From Saccharopolyspora elongata (GTDB lineage: Bacteria > Actinomycetota > Actinomycetes > Mycobacteriales > Pseudonocardiaceae): a DNA stretch of 64,000 nt. The notes beneath the pieces were generated by a model that was not told the origin of the DNA, ran no database searches, and saw nothing but the letters and a program-made list of their open reading frames with translations. The stretch is taken from contig NZ_SMKW01000025.1 of the NCBI RefSeq assembly GCF_004348985.1, positions 1 through 64,000 on the forward strand. Reading direction: 5' to 3'. Of the stretch, positions 17,090 through 25,999 are shown one piece after another (position 1 is the first letter of the stretch; every line of letters starts with the position of its first letter). Both the position numbers and the translations under genes were made by a program.

Positions 17090-17206
17090 TCGACTTCAAT
17101 GGAAATTGCGGACCTTCGGCGTGTCACACCACGACACGCCGAAGGCTGTGGACAACTTCCGCAATTTCAATGGAAATCAGACCTTCGATTTCCATTGAAA
17201 TTGCGG
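17090..17206. repeat. Family A composite repeat, copy A2, with DnaA-box-like 9-mer
   Basis: In order: a single A module (to about 17111); a hairpin with a perfect 13-bp stem, CCTTCGGCGTGTC/GACACGCCGAAGG (17113-17145); TGTGGACAA (17147-17155), which is TTGTCCACA on the other strand; and a perfect 20-bp inverted repeat with an 8-nt centre (17159-17206). It lies between two convergent genes, so it could also act as a terminator. The composite order is shared with the copies ending at 41862 and 60914. Confidence 0.85.
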
Positions 17207-17209
17207 CAC

Positions 17210-18190
17210 TCACGGCTCGCGGGAGCCGCTGGCAGCCCGGCCGAGTAGGCGTTCGTGGAGGGTCTGCGGGTCGTCCGTGAGGTCCAGGGCCGCGAGCCAG
17301 GCCGCTCCGGCTTCGCCTGGTCCCGCCGTGCGCTGGGTTTGGAAGCCCCGGGCCGACAGCGTGCCGCGCAGCGCCTCCCGGACCGGGTTGCCCGGCATCA
17401 CCAGGCCGCCTGCCAGCACGATCGTCCTGGATTCGCCGTGGCAGCGGGTCGCCGCCGCGGTGTCGGCCAGGACTTGGGCGGCGCGCCGGACGATGTCGGC
17501 CGCCGTTTCGTCGGTGGCCGCGGTCACCAGCGGCGCCAGCTCCGCGAGGCGGATCGGTGGGGCCGCGTTCACCGCGCTGATCAGCTCTCTGCGCTGCGCG
17601 TCCGGCGCGTCCGGCAGGAGCCGGTCGCGCACTGCCGCCGTGAGACCGTGCAGCGGCTCGCCGCGGTCCAGCGCGCGCAGCGCGGCTCGTACCGCTTCGC
17701 GGCCCAGCCAGAACGCCGAGCCCTCGTCGCCGAGCAGCCAGCCGTGACCGCCGATGGTCGCGACCATCCGGTGCTGCTCGATGCGGGCCGCGATGGCGCC
17801 CGTGCCCGCGATCAGCACCGTGCCGTCGGGATCCGGCGTGCCCGCGGCGAAGGCCACCTCGCAGTCGCTGATCGCTTGCCACGGGCTCTGCAGCCCCAGC
17901 CCGGACCACGTGCTGTCGAACAGCGCGCCGAACTCGGGATCGGCCATCTTGCTGACCCCGGCCATGCCGATCACGCAGTTGCGCACCGCCGCCGGGTCGA
18001 TCCCGGCGAGCGCCGCCCGCGCGGCATCGGCGATCTGCCGCGCCGCCTGCTCGGGCGGGTGCGAATTCGGGTTGCCGCCGGCCGCTTCGCCACGGCCGAG
18101 CACCTGGCCGGACAGGTCGCTGACGAGCGCCCGACTGCTGGTTCCGCCGATGTCCAGACCCAGTACGAGCGCCGCTTCGTCGCCGTGCAT
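17210..18190 (-). CDS. nagK: BadF/BadG-type N-acetylglucosamine kinase
   Basis: This 326-residue protein has the ASKHA sugar kinase fold: phosphate-1 motif LGLDIGGTSSRA, GMAGVSK, phosphate-2 motif VLIAGTGAIA, GHGWLLGDEGSAFWLG, and the adenosine motif IVLAGGLVMPG. The BadF/BadG/BcrA/BcrD family includes eukaryotic and actinobacterial N-acetylglucosamine kinases. Its position in the same block as the das transporter and a SIS-domain deaminase supports phosphorylation of imported GlcNAc or a related aminosugar. ATG 18190 follows AAAGGG. Substrate is inferred from context. Confidence 0.78.
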   Translation of the reverse strand: MHGDEAALVLGLDIGGTSSRALVSDLSGQVLGRGEAAGGNPNSHPPEQAARQIADAARAALAGIDPAAVRNCVIGMAGVSKMADPEFGALFDSTWSGLGLQSPWQAISDCEVAFAAGTPDPDGTVLIAGTGAIAARIEQHRMVATIGGHGWLLGDEGSAFWLGREAVRAALRALDRGEPLHGLTAAVRDRLLPDAPDAQRRELISAVNAAPPIRLAELAPLVTAATDETAADIVRRAAQVLADTAAATRCHGESRTIVLAGGLVMPGNPVREALRGTLSARGFQTQRTAGPGEAGAAWLAALDLTDDPQTLHERLLGRAASGSREP

Positions 18191-18407
18191 CCGCCCTTTC
18201 TACCCGTCGCGGCCGCGCACCGTGGCCGGCACGACCAAAACCGGCCAGGACCTTCTCGCCAACCCCTGGCATCCGGCGTGGCGAGCGGCTATACATCGAG
18301 GCGTTGCTTGATCAGTCGGGGAGCTGGAGCATGGACGACCTTGCCGGGTCACGTCGAATGTCCGATTTGGACGGTGCTGGCCGCCGCGGCGCGAGCGGGG
18401 CAGCTCG

Positions 18408-19250
18408 ATGACCGTCGACACCCACCACCACCTGTGGGACCTCGACGTCCGGGACCAACCGTGGATCGTTGGCGAGGCGATGGAGCCGCTGCGCCGCGAC
18501 TTCCGGCCCGCCGACCTGCAGGCCGCGCTGAAGGGTTCCGGCGTGACCGCCACGGTGCTGGTGCAGACCGCCGCCGACCCGGACGAGACGCCGGAGATGC
18601 TGGTGCTGGCCGACACCGTGGACCGCATCGCGGCGGTGGTCGGCTGGGTCGACCTGACCGCGCGGGACGCCCGCGAGCGGATCGGCCGCCTGCAGGCGCA
18701 CCCGTCCGGCGGCTGGCTGAAGGGCATCCGGCACCAGGTCGAGGACGAGCCGGACCCGGACTGGCTGATCCGCCCGGAGGTGCTCAACGGGCTGGCCGCG
18801 GTCGAGGACGCGGGGCTGGTGTACGAGCTGCTGGTCCGGCCGCACCAGCTGTCGGCCGCGATCAAGGCCGTCGGGCAGTTTCCGCAGCTGACCTTCGTGC
18901 TCGACCACTGCGCGAAACCGCCCGTGGCAACCGGCGAGCTGGAGCCGTGGGCGAGCCGCATCCGGGCGCTGGCCGCCCACCCGAACGTGGTGTGCAAGCT
19001 GTCCGGTCTGGTCACCGAGGACGACTGGGCCCGGCAACCTGATCCGGTGAGGCTTGAGCCTTACGTGGACGTGGTGCTGGAGGCGTTCGGGCCGGGTCGG
19101 CTGATGTTCGGTTCGGATTGGCCGGTGTGCCTGCTCGCCGCCGACTACGGGCAGGTCATGGGCGTGGCCCGGCAGCTGACCGCCGGGCTCGACGATCGGC
19201 AGCGCGCGGCGGTGTTCGGTGCGACGGCGCGCGAGGTGTACGGCTTTTAG
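18408..19250 (+). CDS. Amidohydrolase of the L-fuconolactonase type
   Basis: The 280-residue TIM-barrel hydrolase starts with the metal motif VDTHHHLWD and has LDHCAKPP, VCKLSGL and MFGSDWPVC, the pattern of fuconolactonase/2-pyrone-4,6-dicarboxylate lactonase proteins (amidohydrolase_2). Such enzymes open sugar lactones. Its place beside sugar kinase and isomerase genes suggests sugar breakdown, but the exact lactone cannot be read from sequence. Start ATG 18408; the SD (GGGG about 9 nt upstream) is weak. Confidence 0.82.
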   Translation: MTVDTHHHLWDLDVRDQPWIVGEAMEPLRRDFRPADLQAALKGSGVTATVLVQTAADPDETPEMLVLADTVDRIAAVVGWVDLTARDARERIGRLQAHPSGGWLKGIRHQVEDEPDPDWLIRPEVLNGLAAVEDAGLVYELLVRPHQLSAAIKAVGQFPQLTFVLDHCAKPPVATGELEPWASRIRALAAHPNVVCKLSGLVTEDDWARQPDPVRLEPYVDVVLEAFGPGRLMFGSDWPVCLLAADYGQVMGVARQLTAGLDDRQRAAVFGATAREVYGF

Positions 19251-19320
19251 GGTCTTTTGACTCTGCCGTTCGGCTCGCCCCGAGGCTTGCGGCGTGCTCC
19301 GTTCGGCGTAACCTGACGGT

Positions 19321-19354
19321 GCCCGTCTCACCCCGCCCCCTCGGTGAGGCGGGC
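19321..19354 (+). terminator. Intrinsic terminator of the amidohydrolase gene
   Basis: GCCCGTCTCACC and GGTGAGGCGGGC form a 12-bp stem with one mismatch, followed directly by TTTT. This is one of the few classical hairpin-plus-T-run terminators in the window. Confidence 0.8.
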
Positions 19355-19405
19355 TTTTACTTGCGCGGCAGTGGAATGTCGTCGCTCAGCGCAACCGCGC
19401 CGGAC

Positions 19406-19453
19406 GAGCGAACGGCCCGTTCGCTCCGGTAAGTGGAGTGAACGGGCCGTTCG
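19406..19453. repeat. Family E paired palindromes, copy 1
   Basis: GAGCGAACGG-C-CCGTTCGCTC (19406-19426) is followed by CCGGTAAGTG and then GAGTGAACGGGCCGTTCGCC. The pair sits between the convergent amidohydrolase and SIS-domain genes, close to the 3' end of the latter. The same two-palindrome unit with a CGGTAGA-type spacer occurs twice at 31623-31758. Confidence 0.8.
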
Positions 19454-19471
19454 CCTCGAAAACGCCGTCGG

Positions 19472-20512
19472 TCACCGGGTGCGGGTGACCTTCTTCAGGC
19501 CGCGCGGGCTGTCCGGGTCGAAGCCCCGGGCCAGCGCCAGCCCGAGGGCCAGCTGCTGGACCGGCAGGACCTCCAGCACCGGCGCCAGCTCCTCGGCGCA
19601 GGCGGGCACCGGGATGCGGTGCGACGCGTGCACGTCCGAGGCCGCCGAGCCGATCGCACAGATGTCCGCGCCGCGCTCATGGACCACGTCGAGCACCTCG
19701 CGCATCGAGTCACCGCCGCGCCCGTTGCTGCACAGCGCGAGCACCGCGGTGTCGGCGTCGACCGCCGCGACCGGGCCGTGCAGCAGGTCGGCGCCGCTGT
19801 AGGTGCGGGCCGAGAGGTAGCTGGTCTCGGCGAGCTTCAGCGCCGCCTCGGAGGCGGTGGCCAGCGAGTAGCCGCGCCCCGTGGTGACCATCCGCTCCGC
19901 GAAGCGGTACCGGCGCACCGCGTCGTCCACCACCTTCTGGCCGGCGTCCAGGGCGGTCGCGGCCAGCTCGGGGATCGGCTCGGCGTCCGCGCCGGTCCCG
20001 CCGCGCACCGCGTCGACGAGCAGGTACAGGGCGAGCAGCGTCGCGCTGTAGGTCTTGGTCGCGGCCACCGCCTGCTCGCGGCCCGCCCGGATGTCCACCG
20101 ACAGCTCGGCGGCGGAGTTCAGCGGCGAGTCGGCGGTGTTGGTGACCGCGACCGTCAGCGCGCCGCGCTTGCGGCCGGACTCGGTGACCTCCAGCAGGTC
20201 CGGGGACCCGCCGCTCTGGCTGACCGACACCAGCAGCACGTCGGTCAGGTCCGGCTGCGCGCCGTAGAGCGTGGTCGTCGACGGCGACGTCAGCCCGACG
20301 GGCATTTCGAGCAGGACTTCCAGCAGGTACTTCGCGTAGAGCGCGGCGTGGTCGCTGGAGCCTCGGGCGGCCAGCAGCGCGAAGCGCGGTCGACGTTCCG
20401 CGATCTTCGCGGCCACTTCCGCGATCGCGTCCCGGCCGGCCAGCAGGTCGGCGAAGATCGCGGGCTGCTGGCTGATCTCGTCGGTCATGTGGCGACCGGG
20501 GGTGGCGGTCAT
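19472..20512 (-). CDS. SIS-domain sugar isomerase/deaminase (GlmS/AgaS-like)
   Basis: This 346-residue protein contains two SIS domains without the glutaminase part of GlmS. Motifs include LLAARGSSDHAALYAKYLLE, SVSQSGGSPD, EQAVAATKTYSATL and YSLATASEAALKLAETSYL. Proteins of this type deaminate and isomerise aminosugar phosphates such as GlcN-6-P. ATG 20512 has GAAGGG 9 nt upstream; an ATG three codons earlier is too close to it. A dre-like operator lies 20 nt upstream, placing it under the same DasR-type control as the transporter. Confidence 0.85.
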   Translation of the reverse strand: MTATPGRHMTDEISQQPAIFADLLAGRDAIAEVAAKIAERRPRFALLAARGSSDHAALYAKYLLEVLLEMPVGLTSPSTTTLYGAQPDLTDVLLVSVSQSGGSPDLLEVTESGRKRGALTVAVTNTADSPLNSAAELSVDIRAGREQAVAATKTYSATLLALYLLVDAVRGGTGADAEPIPELAATALDAGQKVVDDAVRRYRFAERMVTTGRGYSLATASEAALKLAETSYLSARTYSGADLLHGPVAAVDADTAVLALCSNGRGGDSMREVLDVVHERGADICAIGSAASDVHASHRIPVPACAEELAPVLEVLPVQQLALGLALARGFDPDSPRGLKKVTRTR

Positions 20513-20530
20513 CGGGTCCATCCCTTCAGG

Positions 20531-20546
20531 CTAGGTCTAGACCAAT
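20531..20546. promoter_or_regulatory. dre-like DasR operator upstream of the SIS gene
   Basis: CTAGGTCTAGACCAAT contains the perfect 10-nt palindrome GGTCTAGACC, the core of the DasR-responsive element as I know it (ACTGGTCTAGACCAGT). It lies between the dasC stop and the SIS-domain start, consistent with repression of the SIS gene. A second such site precedes dasA. Confidence 0.75.
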
Positions 20547-20551
20547 CTTAC

Positions 20552-21373
20552 TCAGCCCTTGACGGCGCCCGCAGTGACGCCCGACACCATCTTCCGCTGA
20601 ACCGCCAGGAAGAACACCAGGACGGGCAGCGTGAACAGGGTCGCGGAAGCCATCGTGGCGCCCCAGTCGGTGCCGAACGCGTTCTGGAAGCTCTGCAGGA
20701 ACACCGGCAGCGTCTGGAGGTCCTGGGAACGCATGAAGATCAGCGCGTACAGGAACTCGTTCCACGCGGTGATGAACGCGAACACCGACGTGGCCACCAG
20801 GCCCGGCCCCAGCAGCGGCAGCGTGACGCGGCGGAACGCCTCGGCCCGCCCGCAGCCGTCCACCATGGCGGCCTCCTCCAGGTCCATCGGGATCCCGTCG
20901 ATGAAGCCGCGCAGCGACCAGATGGTGAACGGCAGCGTCGTGACCCAGTAGACCAGGATCAGCGACGGCAGCTTGTTCAGCAGCCCGAGATCCCGCATGA
21001 ACAGGAACATCGGCACCATCAGCGCCTCGAACGGCACCATCTGCGCGACCAGCACCAGCATCAGGAAGCCCTTGCGGCCGCGGAACCGGAAGCGGCTCAT
21101 CGCCAGCGCCGCCAGGGTGCCCGCGACCAGCGAGCACGCCACCGCGGTGAGCGTGACCAGCAGGCTGTTGCCCAGGTAGCGCAGGAAGTCCGAGCCGAAC
21201 AGCGCGGTCGCGTAGTTCTGCAGCGTGACCGCGCTCGGCACCAGGTCGTAGGACGTGGACAGCACTTCGCCGCGCGGCTTGAACGAGCTGGCGAACATCC
21301 AGTACGTCGGGAACACGAAGATCACCGCGATGGCCAGCGCCAGCGCGGACAACCCGATCCGGCGGATCCTCAC
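20552..21373 (-). CDS. dasC: Sugar ABC transporter permease (MalG/DasC type)
   Basis: This 273-residue inner-membrane protein has six predicted helices and the EAA loop near MDLEEAAMVDGCGRAEAFRR. It is the MalG-like half of a carbohydrate importer. GTG 21373 overlaps the dasB stop (GTGA) and has GGAGGTGGAG upstream. Together with DasB and DasA it would import an N-acetylglucosamine oligomer, with energy from MsiK because no ATPase gene is present here. Substrate is inferred from DasR sites and the neighbouring kinase and deaminase. Confidence 0.8.
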   Translation of the reverse strand: MRIRRIGLSALALAIAVIFVFPTYWMFASSFKPRGEVLSTSYDLVPSAVTLQNYATALFGSDFLRYLGNSLLVTLTAVACSLVAGTLAALAMSRFRFRGRKGFLMLVLVAQMVPFEALMVPMFLFMRDLGLLNKLPSLILVYWVTTLPFTIWSLRGFIDGIPMDLEEAAMVDGCGRAEAFRRVTLPLLGPGLVATSVFAFITAWNEFLYALIFMRSQDLQTLPVFLQSFQNAFGTDWGATMASATLFTLPVLVFFLAVQRKMVSGVTAGAVKG

Positions 21374-22335
21374 AGCTCCACCTCCTGAGAGCGCAGCAGC
21401 AGCCGCAGGTACTGGGCGCAGACCACGACGAGCACGAGCACCATCAGCACGCTGACCGCGGCGGCGGCGCCGAAGTGCTTGCCCGCGATGCCCTCGAGGT
21501 ACTGCATGACCGGCAGCGTCGTGCTCCCGCCGCTCGGGCCGCCCTCGCGCATCGCCCACACCTGCGAGAACACCTTGAAGTCCCACAGCACCGACAGGAA
21601 CGTCACGATCATCAGCACCGGCTTGAGCTGCGGCCAGGTGATCGCGGTGAACGTCTGCCAGCCGCTGGCGCCGTCGATCCCGGCCGATTCGTAGAGGTCC
21701 TTGGGCACCCCGAGCAGCGCGGCGTACAGCGTCATCGCCACGAACGGCACGGCCTGCCAGGTGATCAGGATGCCGACCACGGTCAGCGTGCTCGCGCCGG
21801 TGGCGAACCAGGAGTGCCCGGCGAAGGAGTCGAAGCCGAGCAGCACCAGCGTCTTGTTCAGGATCCCGTACTGCTGGTCGAAGATCCACTGGAACACCGT
21901 GGTCGCGGCCAGCTGCGGCATGGCCCACGCGAGCAGCAGGCTGACCTGCAGCACCACTCGCGGAACCACCGGCACGTGCTTCATCAGCAGCGCCAGCAGC
22001 AGTGCCGTCAGCACGGTGGCCGCCACGATGGACGAGGTGAACACCACGGTCCGGAGCGTGACGGTCCAGAACTCGGGGTTGCCGAGGATCTGCGCGTAGT
22101 TGTCGAAGCCGATCCAGGTGAACTCGCCACGGGTGAGCTCGCCGAGGTCGAGCTTGCGGAAGCTGGTCACGACCACGTTCACCGCGGGCCAGCCGAGCAG
22201 TGCGATCAGCGCGAGCACCGCGGGAGCGAGCAGCAGGTACGGCATCGCTTCCCGGACTCGCGGGCGGCGCCGAGCGCCGGGCACCACGGGCGAACCCGCG
22301 GTGCCCGGCGCCGGGCGGGTGTGCGTAGCGGTCAT
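21370..22335 (-). CDS. dasB: Sugar ABC transporter permease (MalF/DasB type)
   Basis: The protein has 321 residues with a short cytoplasmic N-terminus rich in Arg and Pro, then six membrane helices. The EAA motif reads KDLYESAGIDGASGWQTFTA. It pairs with DasC as the MalF-like subunit. Its ATG is 2 nt from the dasA stop and its stop overlaps the dasC start, so dasA-dasB-dasC is a tight operon. Confidence 0.8.
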   Translation of the reverse strand: MTATHTRPAPGTAGSPVVPGARRRPRVREAMPYLLLAPAVLALIALLGWPAVNVVVTSFRKLDLGELTRGEFTWIGFDNYAQILGNPEFWTVTLRTVVFTSSIVAATVLTALLLALLMKHVPVVPRVVLQVSLLLAWAMPQLAATTVFQWIFDQQYGILNKTLVLLGFDSFAGHSWFATGASTLTVVGILITWQAVPFVAMTLYAALLGVPKDLYESAGIDGASGWQTFTAITWPQLKPVLMIVTFLSVLWDFKVFSQVWAMREGGPSGGSTTLPVMQYLEGIAGKHFGAAAAVSVLMVLVLVVVCAQYLRLLLRSQEVEL

Positions 22336-22337
22336 GA

Positions 22338-23609
22338 TCAGTTGTTCGCCGCCAGCAAGCGGGTGATCTTGTCGTTCGCCTCCAAGGTGGCGTCGACGAC
22401 CGTCTTCTGGCCGGTCAGCACGGCCGTCATCATGTCCTTGAGTGGGTTCTGCCCGGACTCGATGGCCGCCCACTGCGGCACTGGCGGCGGCACCTTGCCG
22501 TCCTTCGATGCGACGGCCATCGCGGCGCTGACCGGGTTCTTCCCCAGCGCGCTGGTGTCCTGCGAGGCGCCCGGCACGACGCCGCTGTCGGCGAGCTTGG
22601 TCTGGTACTTCTGGCTGGTCAGCAGCTTCAGCCAGTCCTTGGCGGCGTCGGCGTCGGCGCTGCCGCCCGGGATCGCCAGGTTGGAGCCGCCGAGGAACAC
22701 CGGCGCGGTCTTGCCCGGGAACTTCGACGGGATCGGGAAGGCGCTGGACAGCTCGGCGATCGCCGGGTTGGTCTTCGCGGCGGTCTGCACCTCCCACGGC
22801 AGCGCGATCATCATCGCGACCTTGCCCTTGGCGTACACCTCGGCCTGCTGCGGCTCGGCCTCGTCGGTGTCGGCCGGGGCGGACGTGGCCGACGTCTTGA
22901 CCAGCTGCTGGTAGTACTCGACGCCCTCGCGGGTCTGCGCGGTGTCCAGCGCGCCCTTGTACTCCGCGCCCTGGCCGGTGGCGATGTCACCGCCGGAGTC
23001 CCAGATGAACGACAGCAGCGCGTACCAGGACTGGCCCGGCAGGTAGAGCGACTGGAAGTCGGGGTCCGCGCCGTGGGTCTGCTCCAGCTTGGTGATCGTG
23101 GCGAGCAGCTCGTCGCGGTTCGTCGGCAGCTGGGTGATGCCCGCCTGCTGGAACAGCTCCTTGTTGTAGACGACGACGCGGTTGGCGGCGTAGAACGGCA
23201 CGGCGTACTGCTTGCCCTCCCACGCGCCCGACTCGGCCAGCGCGGGTACCCACTGCGACTTGCCCATGCCGTCGGCGTCGGCGGTGAGGTCCAGCAGCGT
23301 GCCCTCGGAGGAGAACTGCGCGGTCTGGCTGTTCCCGAGCTCGATCACGTCCGGCGGGTCGTTGCTGGTCAGAGCGGTGGTAAGGCGGTCCTGGATGCCG
23401 TTCCACTGCTGGATCTGGTAGTCCACCTTCATGCCCGGGTGGCTCTGCTCGAACTCCTTGTTGAGCTCTTCGATCAGTACGTCGGGCGCCGAGCCGTCCA
23501 TCAGCCAGACGGTCAGCTTGTTGTCGCTCGCGCCGGTTCCGCCGCCGCAACCAGCGAGGGTCAACGACAGCGCGGCGGCCGCCGCGAGCGCCTTCCAGGT
23601 CTTCAACAT
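22338..23609 (-). CDS. dasA: Sugar-binding lipoprotein of the das transporter
   Basis: This 423-residue family 1 solute-binding protein has a lipoprotein signal (LTLAGC, Cys21) and a mature domain with LTVWLMDGSAPDVLIEELNK and GVEYYQQLV. I prefer ATG 23609, which has GGAGGAAGGGG upstream, to an ATG 15 codons earlier that would disrupt the signal peptide. It is the first gene of the dasABC operon and diverges from dasR across a dre-like site. In Streptomyces DasA binds chitobiose; that ligand is inferred here. Confidence 0.82.
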   Translation of the reverse strand: MLKTWKALAAAAALSLTLAGCGGGTGASDNKLTVWLMDGSAPDVLIEELNKEFEQSHPGMKVDYQIQQWNGIQDRLTTALTSNDPPDVIELGNSQTAQFSSEGTLLDLTADADGMGKSQWVPALAESGAWEGKQYAVPFYAANRVVVYNKELFQQAGITQLPTNRDELLATITKLEQTHGADPDFQSLYLPGQSWYALLSFIWDSGGDIATGQGAEYKGALDTAQTREGVEYYQQLVKTSATSAPADTDEAEPQQAEVYAKGKVAMMIALPWEVQTAAKTNPAIAELSSAFPIPSKFPGKTAPVFLGGSNLAIPGGSADADAAKDWLKLLTSQKYQTKLADSGVVPGASQDTSALGKNPVSAAMAVASKDGKVPPPVPQWAAIESGQNPLKDMMTAVLTGQKTVVDATLEANDKITRLLAANN

Positions 23610-23676
23610 TCGCCCCTTCCTCCGCGCCGGCGCGGAGCCGCGGGTGCTCGCCATCAGGGCCGGGCACCCGCATATC

Positions 23677-23692
23677 TTTGGTGTAGACCAAT
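23677..23692. promoter_or_regulatory. dre-like DasR operator upstream of dasA
   Basis: TTTGGTGTAGACCAAT matches the recalled dre consensus (ACTGGTCTAGACCAGT) at most positions, with TTGGT and ACCAA half-sites. It lies 68 nt upstream of dasA in the dasA-dasR divergent region. The rest of this 320-base region holds no other feature I can support. Confidence 0.75.
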
Positions 23693-23930
23693 GCGATGAA
23701 GATTGTGGTGCGGGGCACGCGATGTCAAGACTTTTCGGCGCTACTGTTCAGGCACGCATAAGGCTGGCTTGATCTTCGGGCGCCGGCTCGCCGCGGGCAG
23801 CACGTCGCCGCCGCCGGCGTTCGGGCGGCCGACTTTCGGGCATGCTGAGGTATCAGGACTCGGCAGGCCGGCGACTCGACGCCTCGGGGAGCGGAACAAC
23901 GGCGGCAAGGTTGCGGTGGTAGGAGGAACG

Positions 23931-24686
23931 ATGCTCGAAACGTCCGTGTCCGGTGGGGCGGACTCGCCCGGACGCGCACAACGCGAACCGAAGTACTGGG
24001 GGCTCAAGCAGCACCTGTTGGACATGCTCCGATCCCTGCCGCCCGGTGCGCCGATTCCTACCGAACGCTCGCTGGCCGCCGAGTTCGACGTCTCGCGCAC
24101 CACGGTGCGCCAAGCGCTGGCCGAGCTGACCGTGGAGGGCCGACTGCTGCGGGTGCAGGGCAAGGGCACCTTCGCGGCGAAGCCGAAGGTCGCCCAGCGG
24201 CTGCAGCTGAGCAGCTACACCGAGGACATGCGCGCCCAGGGCCGCCAGCCCACCTCCCGGCTGCTGGAGGTCGTCGAGGAACCGGCTGCGGAGGAGCTGG
24301 CCGAGCTGCTCGGGACCAAGCCGAGTTCGACCGTGCTGCGCCTGCGCCGGCTGCGGCTGGCCGACGGCGAGCCGATGGCCATCGAGACCACCCACCTGCC
24401 GCTGACCCGGTTCCGCGGGCTGACCACTCGGCTGGAGTCCGGTGGCTCGCTCTACCAGGTGCTCCGCGAGAGCTTCGAGGTCGAGCTGGGGCACGCGGAG
24501 GAGACCATCGAGACCGCACTGGCCAGCCCGGAGGAGGCGGAACTCCTCGGCTCCGACGTCGGCCTCCCGATGCTGCTGCTGTCCCGGCACTCCTTCGACA
24601 CCGAGGGGCGCCCGGTGGAGTGGGTCCGCTCCATCTACCGGGGCGACCGCTACAAGTTCGTCGCCCGCCTCAACCCACCCAACTGA
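23931..24686 (+). CDS. dasR: GntR/HutC-family regulator, DasR-like
   Basis: This 251-residue GntR regulator has an N-terminal winged helix ([20 protein letters not shown], about 41-60) and a C-terminal UTRA ligand domain ([16 protein letters not shown]). DasR represses aminosugar uptake and metabolism and is released by GlcN-6-P or GlcNAc-6-P. Divergence from dasA and two matching operators in the window support the assignment. ATG 23931 has a strong AGGAGG; the open frame extends upstream but without coding character. Confidence 0.85.
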   Translation: MLETSVSGGADSPGRAQREPKYWGLKQHLLDMLRSLPPGAPIPTERSLAAEFDVSRTTVRQALAELTVEGRLLRVQGKGTFAAKPKVAQRLQLSSYTEDMRAQGRQPTSRLLEVVEEPAAEELAELLGTKPSSTVLRLRRLRLADGEPMAIETTHLPLTRFRGLTTRLESGGSLYQVLRESFEVELGHAEETIETALASPEEAELLGSDVGLPMLLLSRHSFDTEGRPVEWVRSIYRGDRYKFVARLNPPN

Positions 24687-24691
24687 GCCTG

Positions 24692-24889
24692 AGAAACCTG
24701 TTTCCAGAATCGCCTTGCGTGGCGGTGCGGGTGGCGGCCCCCTGCGGGAATTACGGCCGCCGCCTGGACTCCGGGATCCCCGACTTACGTATGGACCATA
24801 CGCGGCATCGGGGCTGTCCTCGCCAGACGACGCCTGCGAACCCGCGGCGGTGCCAGCTGCGTAGGTGGGCTAAGCGGCTGCGCCGCTTC
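24692..24889 (+). repeat. Family B structured element, copy B1
   Basis: This element starts 6 nt after the dasR stop. Elements in order: GAAAC/GTTTC hairpin; conserved TTGCGTGGCGGTGCGGGT (from 24715); a hairpin CCCCGA/TCGGGG (24778-24813) capped by CGTATGG-A-CCATACG; conserved GTCCTCGCCAG (24816-24826); ACCCGCGGCGGTGC; GTAGGTGGG; and a final hairpin AAGCGGC-TGC-GCCGCTT (24872-24888). Compared with B2, both apical hairpins keep pairing while their bases change, which implies that structure is selected. No coding potential is evident. Confidence 0.8.
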
Positions 24890-24908
24890 AAAGAGCAAAG
24901 ACATGAGG

Positions 24909-24935
24909 AAGGGCACCCCGGATCGGGGTGCCCTT
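24909..24935 (+). terminator. Strong hairpin terminator after B1
   Basis: AAGGGCACCCCG and CGGGGTGCCCTT form a perfect 12-bp stem with loop GAT. It follows the B1 element and probably ends the dasR-B1 transcript. Confidence 0.8.
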
Positions 24936-25056
24936 CGTCGTTGCCGGCCGCGTTACGCGAAGTGGGAGTCCTCACGGTTCGGCAACGATCTGGAGAAAAC
25001 GCTCGTGCTCGCCCGTTGGACCGTTCAGGGAGAGTGCGTTCAAGAGCGTGGGAGCG

Positions 25057-25986
25057 ATGGGCAGGCAGGAAGAGGTCAGGCGGAAAGAGGAGTCGGACGA
25101 GCAGGAGTCGGAGGAGGCCAAGAAGTCCAAGAAGATCGACGTGGCGCCGACCCAGGTCGCGGGGGCGGCGCTGGCCTCGGTGACGGCGGCCTTCCTGGGG
25201 TCCCGGCTCGGCGTGGCGGGCACCTTGATCGGTGCCGCGCTGACGAGCGTGGTGATCACCGTGGGCGGGGCGCTCTACCAGCGGTCGTTCGACAGTGCGA
25301 AGGAGAAGGCGGTCCACGCCGCCGCGAAGGCCTCGGTGCTGAAGCTCCGGAGGACCACCGTCGCGCGCTACGTGTCCAAAAAGGACGAAACCGTCGAGGC
25401 GACGCGGCGGATCCGCCTGGCGCCCGGAATGCATTGGCCGGGCGGGGAAACCGTCGTGGACGAGGACCGCACGGCGAAGATCGACACCGACGCGGCGACG
25501 CGCATGCTGAACGTGGCCGAAGCGGGGCAGGCGACCGAGGTCGTCGCGCCCGCGAAGCCGGCCGCAGGCCGGCGCAAGCGCCACGTCCGGTGGGCGATGG
25601 TGGCCGCGAGCTGCGCCGCGGTGTTCGCGCTCAGCATGCTGATCGTCACCGGATTCGAAGGCGTGACGGGAAAACCGCTCTCCGGCGGTGACGGCGGCAC
25701 GACGCTCGGTCAGGTGCTGCACCGCGACGACCAGCGCGCGCCCAGCGTCCCCGCCGAGCCGACGAAGCCGAGGGAGACCCCGACCCAGCAGCCGCAGCCT
25801 ACGACCGAGGTGACGCCGACGCAGCAGCCGACGGTGCAGCCGACCGCGGAAACCCCGACGCCCACCCGGGAGCAGCCGACGCAGGCGCCGACCACGGCCG
25901 AACGGCCCAGCCAGGCGCCGGAATCGGGCCGCCTCGAGGTGCCCCTCGAAACCGGCGAGCCGCGTCAGTCTTCTTCTGGGGGATAG
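25057..25986 (+). CDS. Hypothetical membrane protein with charged head and Thr/Pro-rich tail
   Basis: This 309-residue protein matches no family I recognise. A charged, Lys/Glu-rich N-terminus (about 1-30) precedes a hydrophobic, glycine-containing region (VAGAALASVTAAFLGSRLG; about 35-75), a basic middle, one clear transmembrane helix (about 183-205) after RRKRHVRW, and a C-terminal tail of about 90 residues made of TPTQQP-like repeats. The tail probably lies outside the membrane. ATG 25057 is chosen because coding character begins there; a GTG three codons earlier is possible. A strong terminator follows. Confidence 0.7.
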   Translation: MGRQEEVRRKEESDEQESEEAKKSKKIDVAPTQVAGAALASVTAAFLGSRLGVAGTLIGAALTSVVITVGGALYQRSFDSAKEKAVHAAAKASVLKLRRTTVARYVSKKDETVEATRRIRLAPGMHWPGGETVVDEDRTAKIDTDAATRMLNVAEAGQATEVVAPAKPAAGRRKRHVRWAMVAASCAAVFALSMLIVTGFEGVTGKPLSGGDGGTTLGQVLHRDDQRAPSVPAEPTKPRETPTQQPQPTTEVTPTQQPTVQPTAETPTPTREQPTQAPTTAERPSQAPESGRLEVPLETGEPRQSSSGG

Positions 25987-25999
25987 GAAATCCAGGCCG

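Noticed and set aside
24903..25691. 262-residue plus-strand frame overlapping the Thr/Pro-rich membrane protein
   Set aside because: It is the +1 shadow of the chosen gene; composition is Arg/Gly-rich without domains.
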